Source: Clostridiales bacterium (lineage in GTDB: Bacteria > Bacillota > Clostridia > Saccharofermentanales > DTU023). From it: a DNA stretch of 14,769 nucleotides. The translations under genes and the position numbers were made by a program. Shown here piece after piece: positions 14,693-14,769 of the stretch; position 1 is the first letter of the stretch; the number at the start of each line of letters is the position of its first letter. The DNA is taken from the NCBI GenBank assembly GCA_004556455.1, contig SFGY01000030.1, positions 1 through 14,769 of the forward strand, given 5' to 3'. The notes beneath the pieces are model-generated. The model did not search any database, was not told where the DNA came from, and was given only the letters and a program-made list of their open reading frames with translations.

Positions 14693-14769
14693 ATGAATCA
14701 AGGTAGAATTATTGTAATCACAGGTGCGCCGGGGACAGGAAAAACTACAACGGCATCTGCTGTTGCAAA
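14693..14769 (+). CDS. P-loop ATPase/kinase-like protein, N-terminal fragment
   Basis: The window ends after 25 codons of this gene. The visible N terminus is MNQGRIIVITGAPGTGKTTT, a beta strand followed by a Walker A motif (G-A-P-G-T-G-K-T), the standard start of small P-loop NTPases such as AAA-type ATPases or nucleoside/shikimate-like kinases. GGAGGT at 14678-14683 lies nine bases before ATG 14693. It follows the ABC-F gene in the same direction after a 214-base gap containing the MITE and motif copy B. Which kinase or ATPase it is cannot be decided from this fragment. It is probably a cargo gene rather than part of the transfer machinery. Confidence 0.75.
   Translation, partial: MNQGRIIVITGAPGTGKTTTASAVA

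Noticed and set aside
14417..14701. 94-codon - strand frame across the ABC-F end and the MITE
   Set aside because: It spans a recent insertion and its target duplications, so it cannot be an old coding sequence; no family signal.

Overview
The window is about 14.8 kb of a conjugative or integrative mobile element of the Tn1549/CTn type found in gut Clostridia (Lachnospiraceae or Oscillospiraceae are likely hosts). This is inferred from gene families, purine-rich GGAGG ribosome binding sites, near-50% GC core genes and AT-rich accessory DNA. I cannot name the species. Everything supported as a gene lies on the + strand.

Layout: (1) 1-90 is the tail of an unrecognised gene. It is followed by an intergenic stretch with a strong hairpin terminator ending four bases before the topB Shine-Dalgarno. 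(2) 215-12421 is a tightly packed transfer/replication operon: topB, an LPD28-like protein, a YodL/DUF4316-like protein, a small 'transposon-transfer assisting' protein, a 2710-residue ArdC-like/N6-methyltransferase/SNF2-helicase polyprotein, and mobC. Genes overlap by ATGA or TAATG or are separated by only a few bases. A complete tnpV-like gene (4738-5085) is encoded out of frame inside the helicase gene, where the helicase frame is only a disordered linker. (3) 12422-13066 is a 645-base, AT-rich region. It holds the mobC terminator, a strong extended -10 promoter and a leader that looks like a ribosome-stalling attenuator: a 7-residue leader peptide, mutually exclusive hairpins, an intrinsic terminator, further short ORFs and a second hairpin. 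(4) 13067-14470 is an Lsa-family ABC-F ribosome protection gene, a class that confers resistance to lincosamides, streptogramin A and pleuromutilins. Its 3' end carries an apparent small deletion that removes the second H-switch region; the original last residues and stop survive in another frame. (5) 14482-14591 is a 110-bp miniature inverted-repeat element with perfect 8-bp target duplications, inserted right behind the original ABC-F stop codon. (6) 14693 to the end is the start of a P-loop ATPase/kinase gene.

How it fits together: TopB, the helicase/methyltransferase and MobC probably process and protect transferring DNA. The relaxase expected after mobC in related elements is not next to it. 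Instead an AT-rich cargo segment (ABC-F, MITE, P-loop gene) follows, which suggests insertion of a resistance cassette between mobC and the relaxase. A degenerate motif of about 40 bases recurs upstream of topB and on both sides of the ABC-F cargo and may mark cargo boundaries. The points most worth a second look are the overprinted tnpV, the multi-layer attenuator, the frameshifted ABC-F tail and the MITE.
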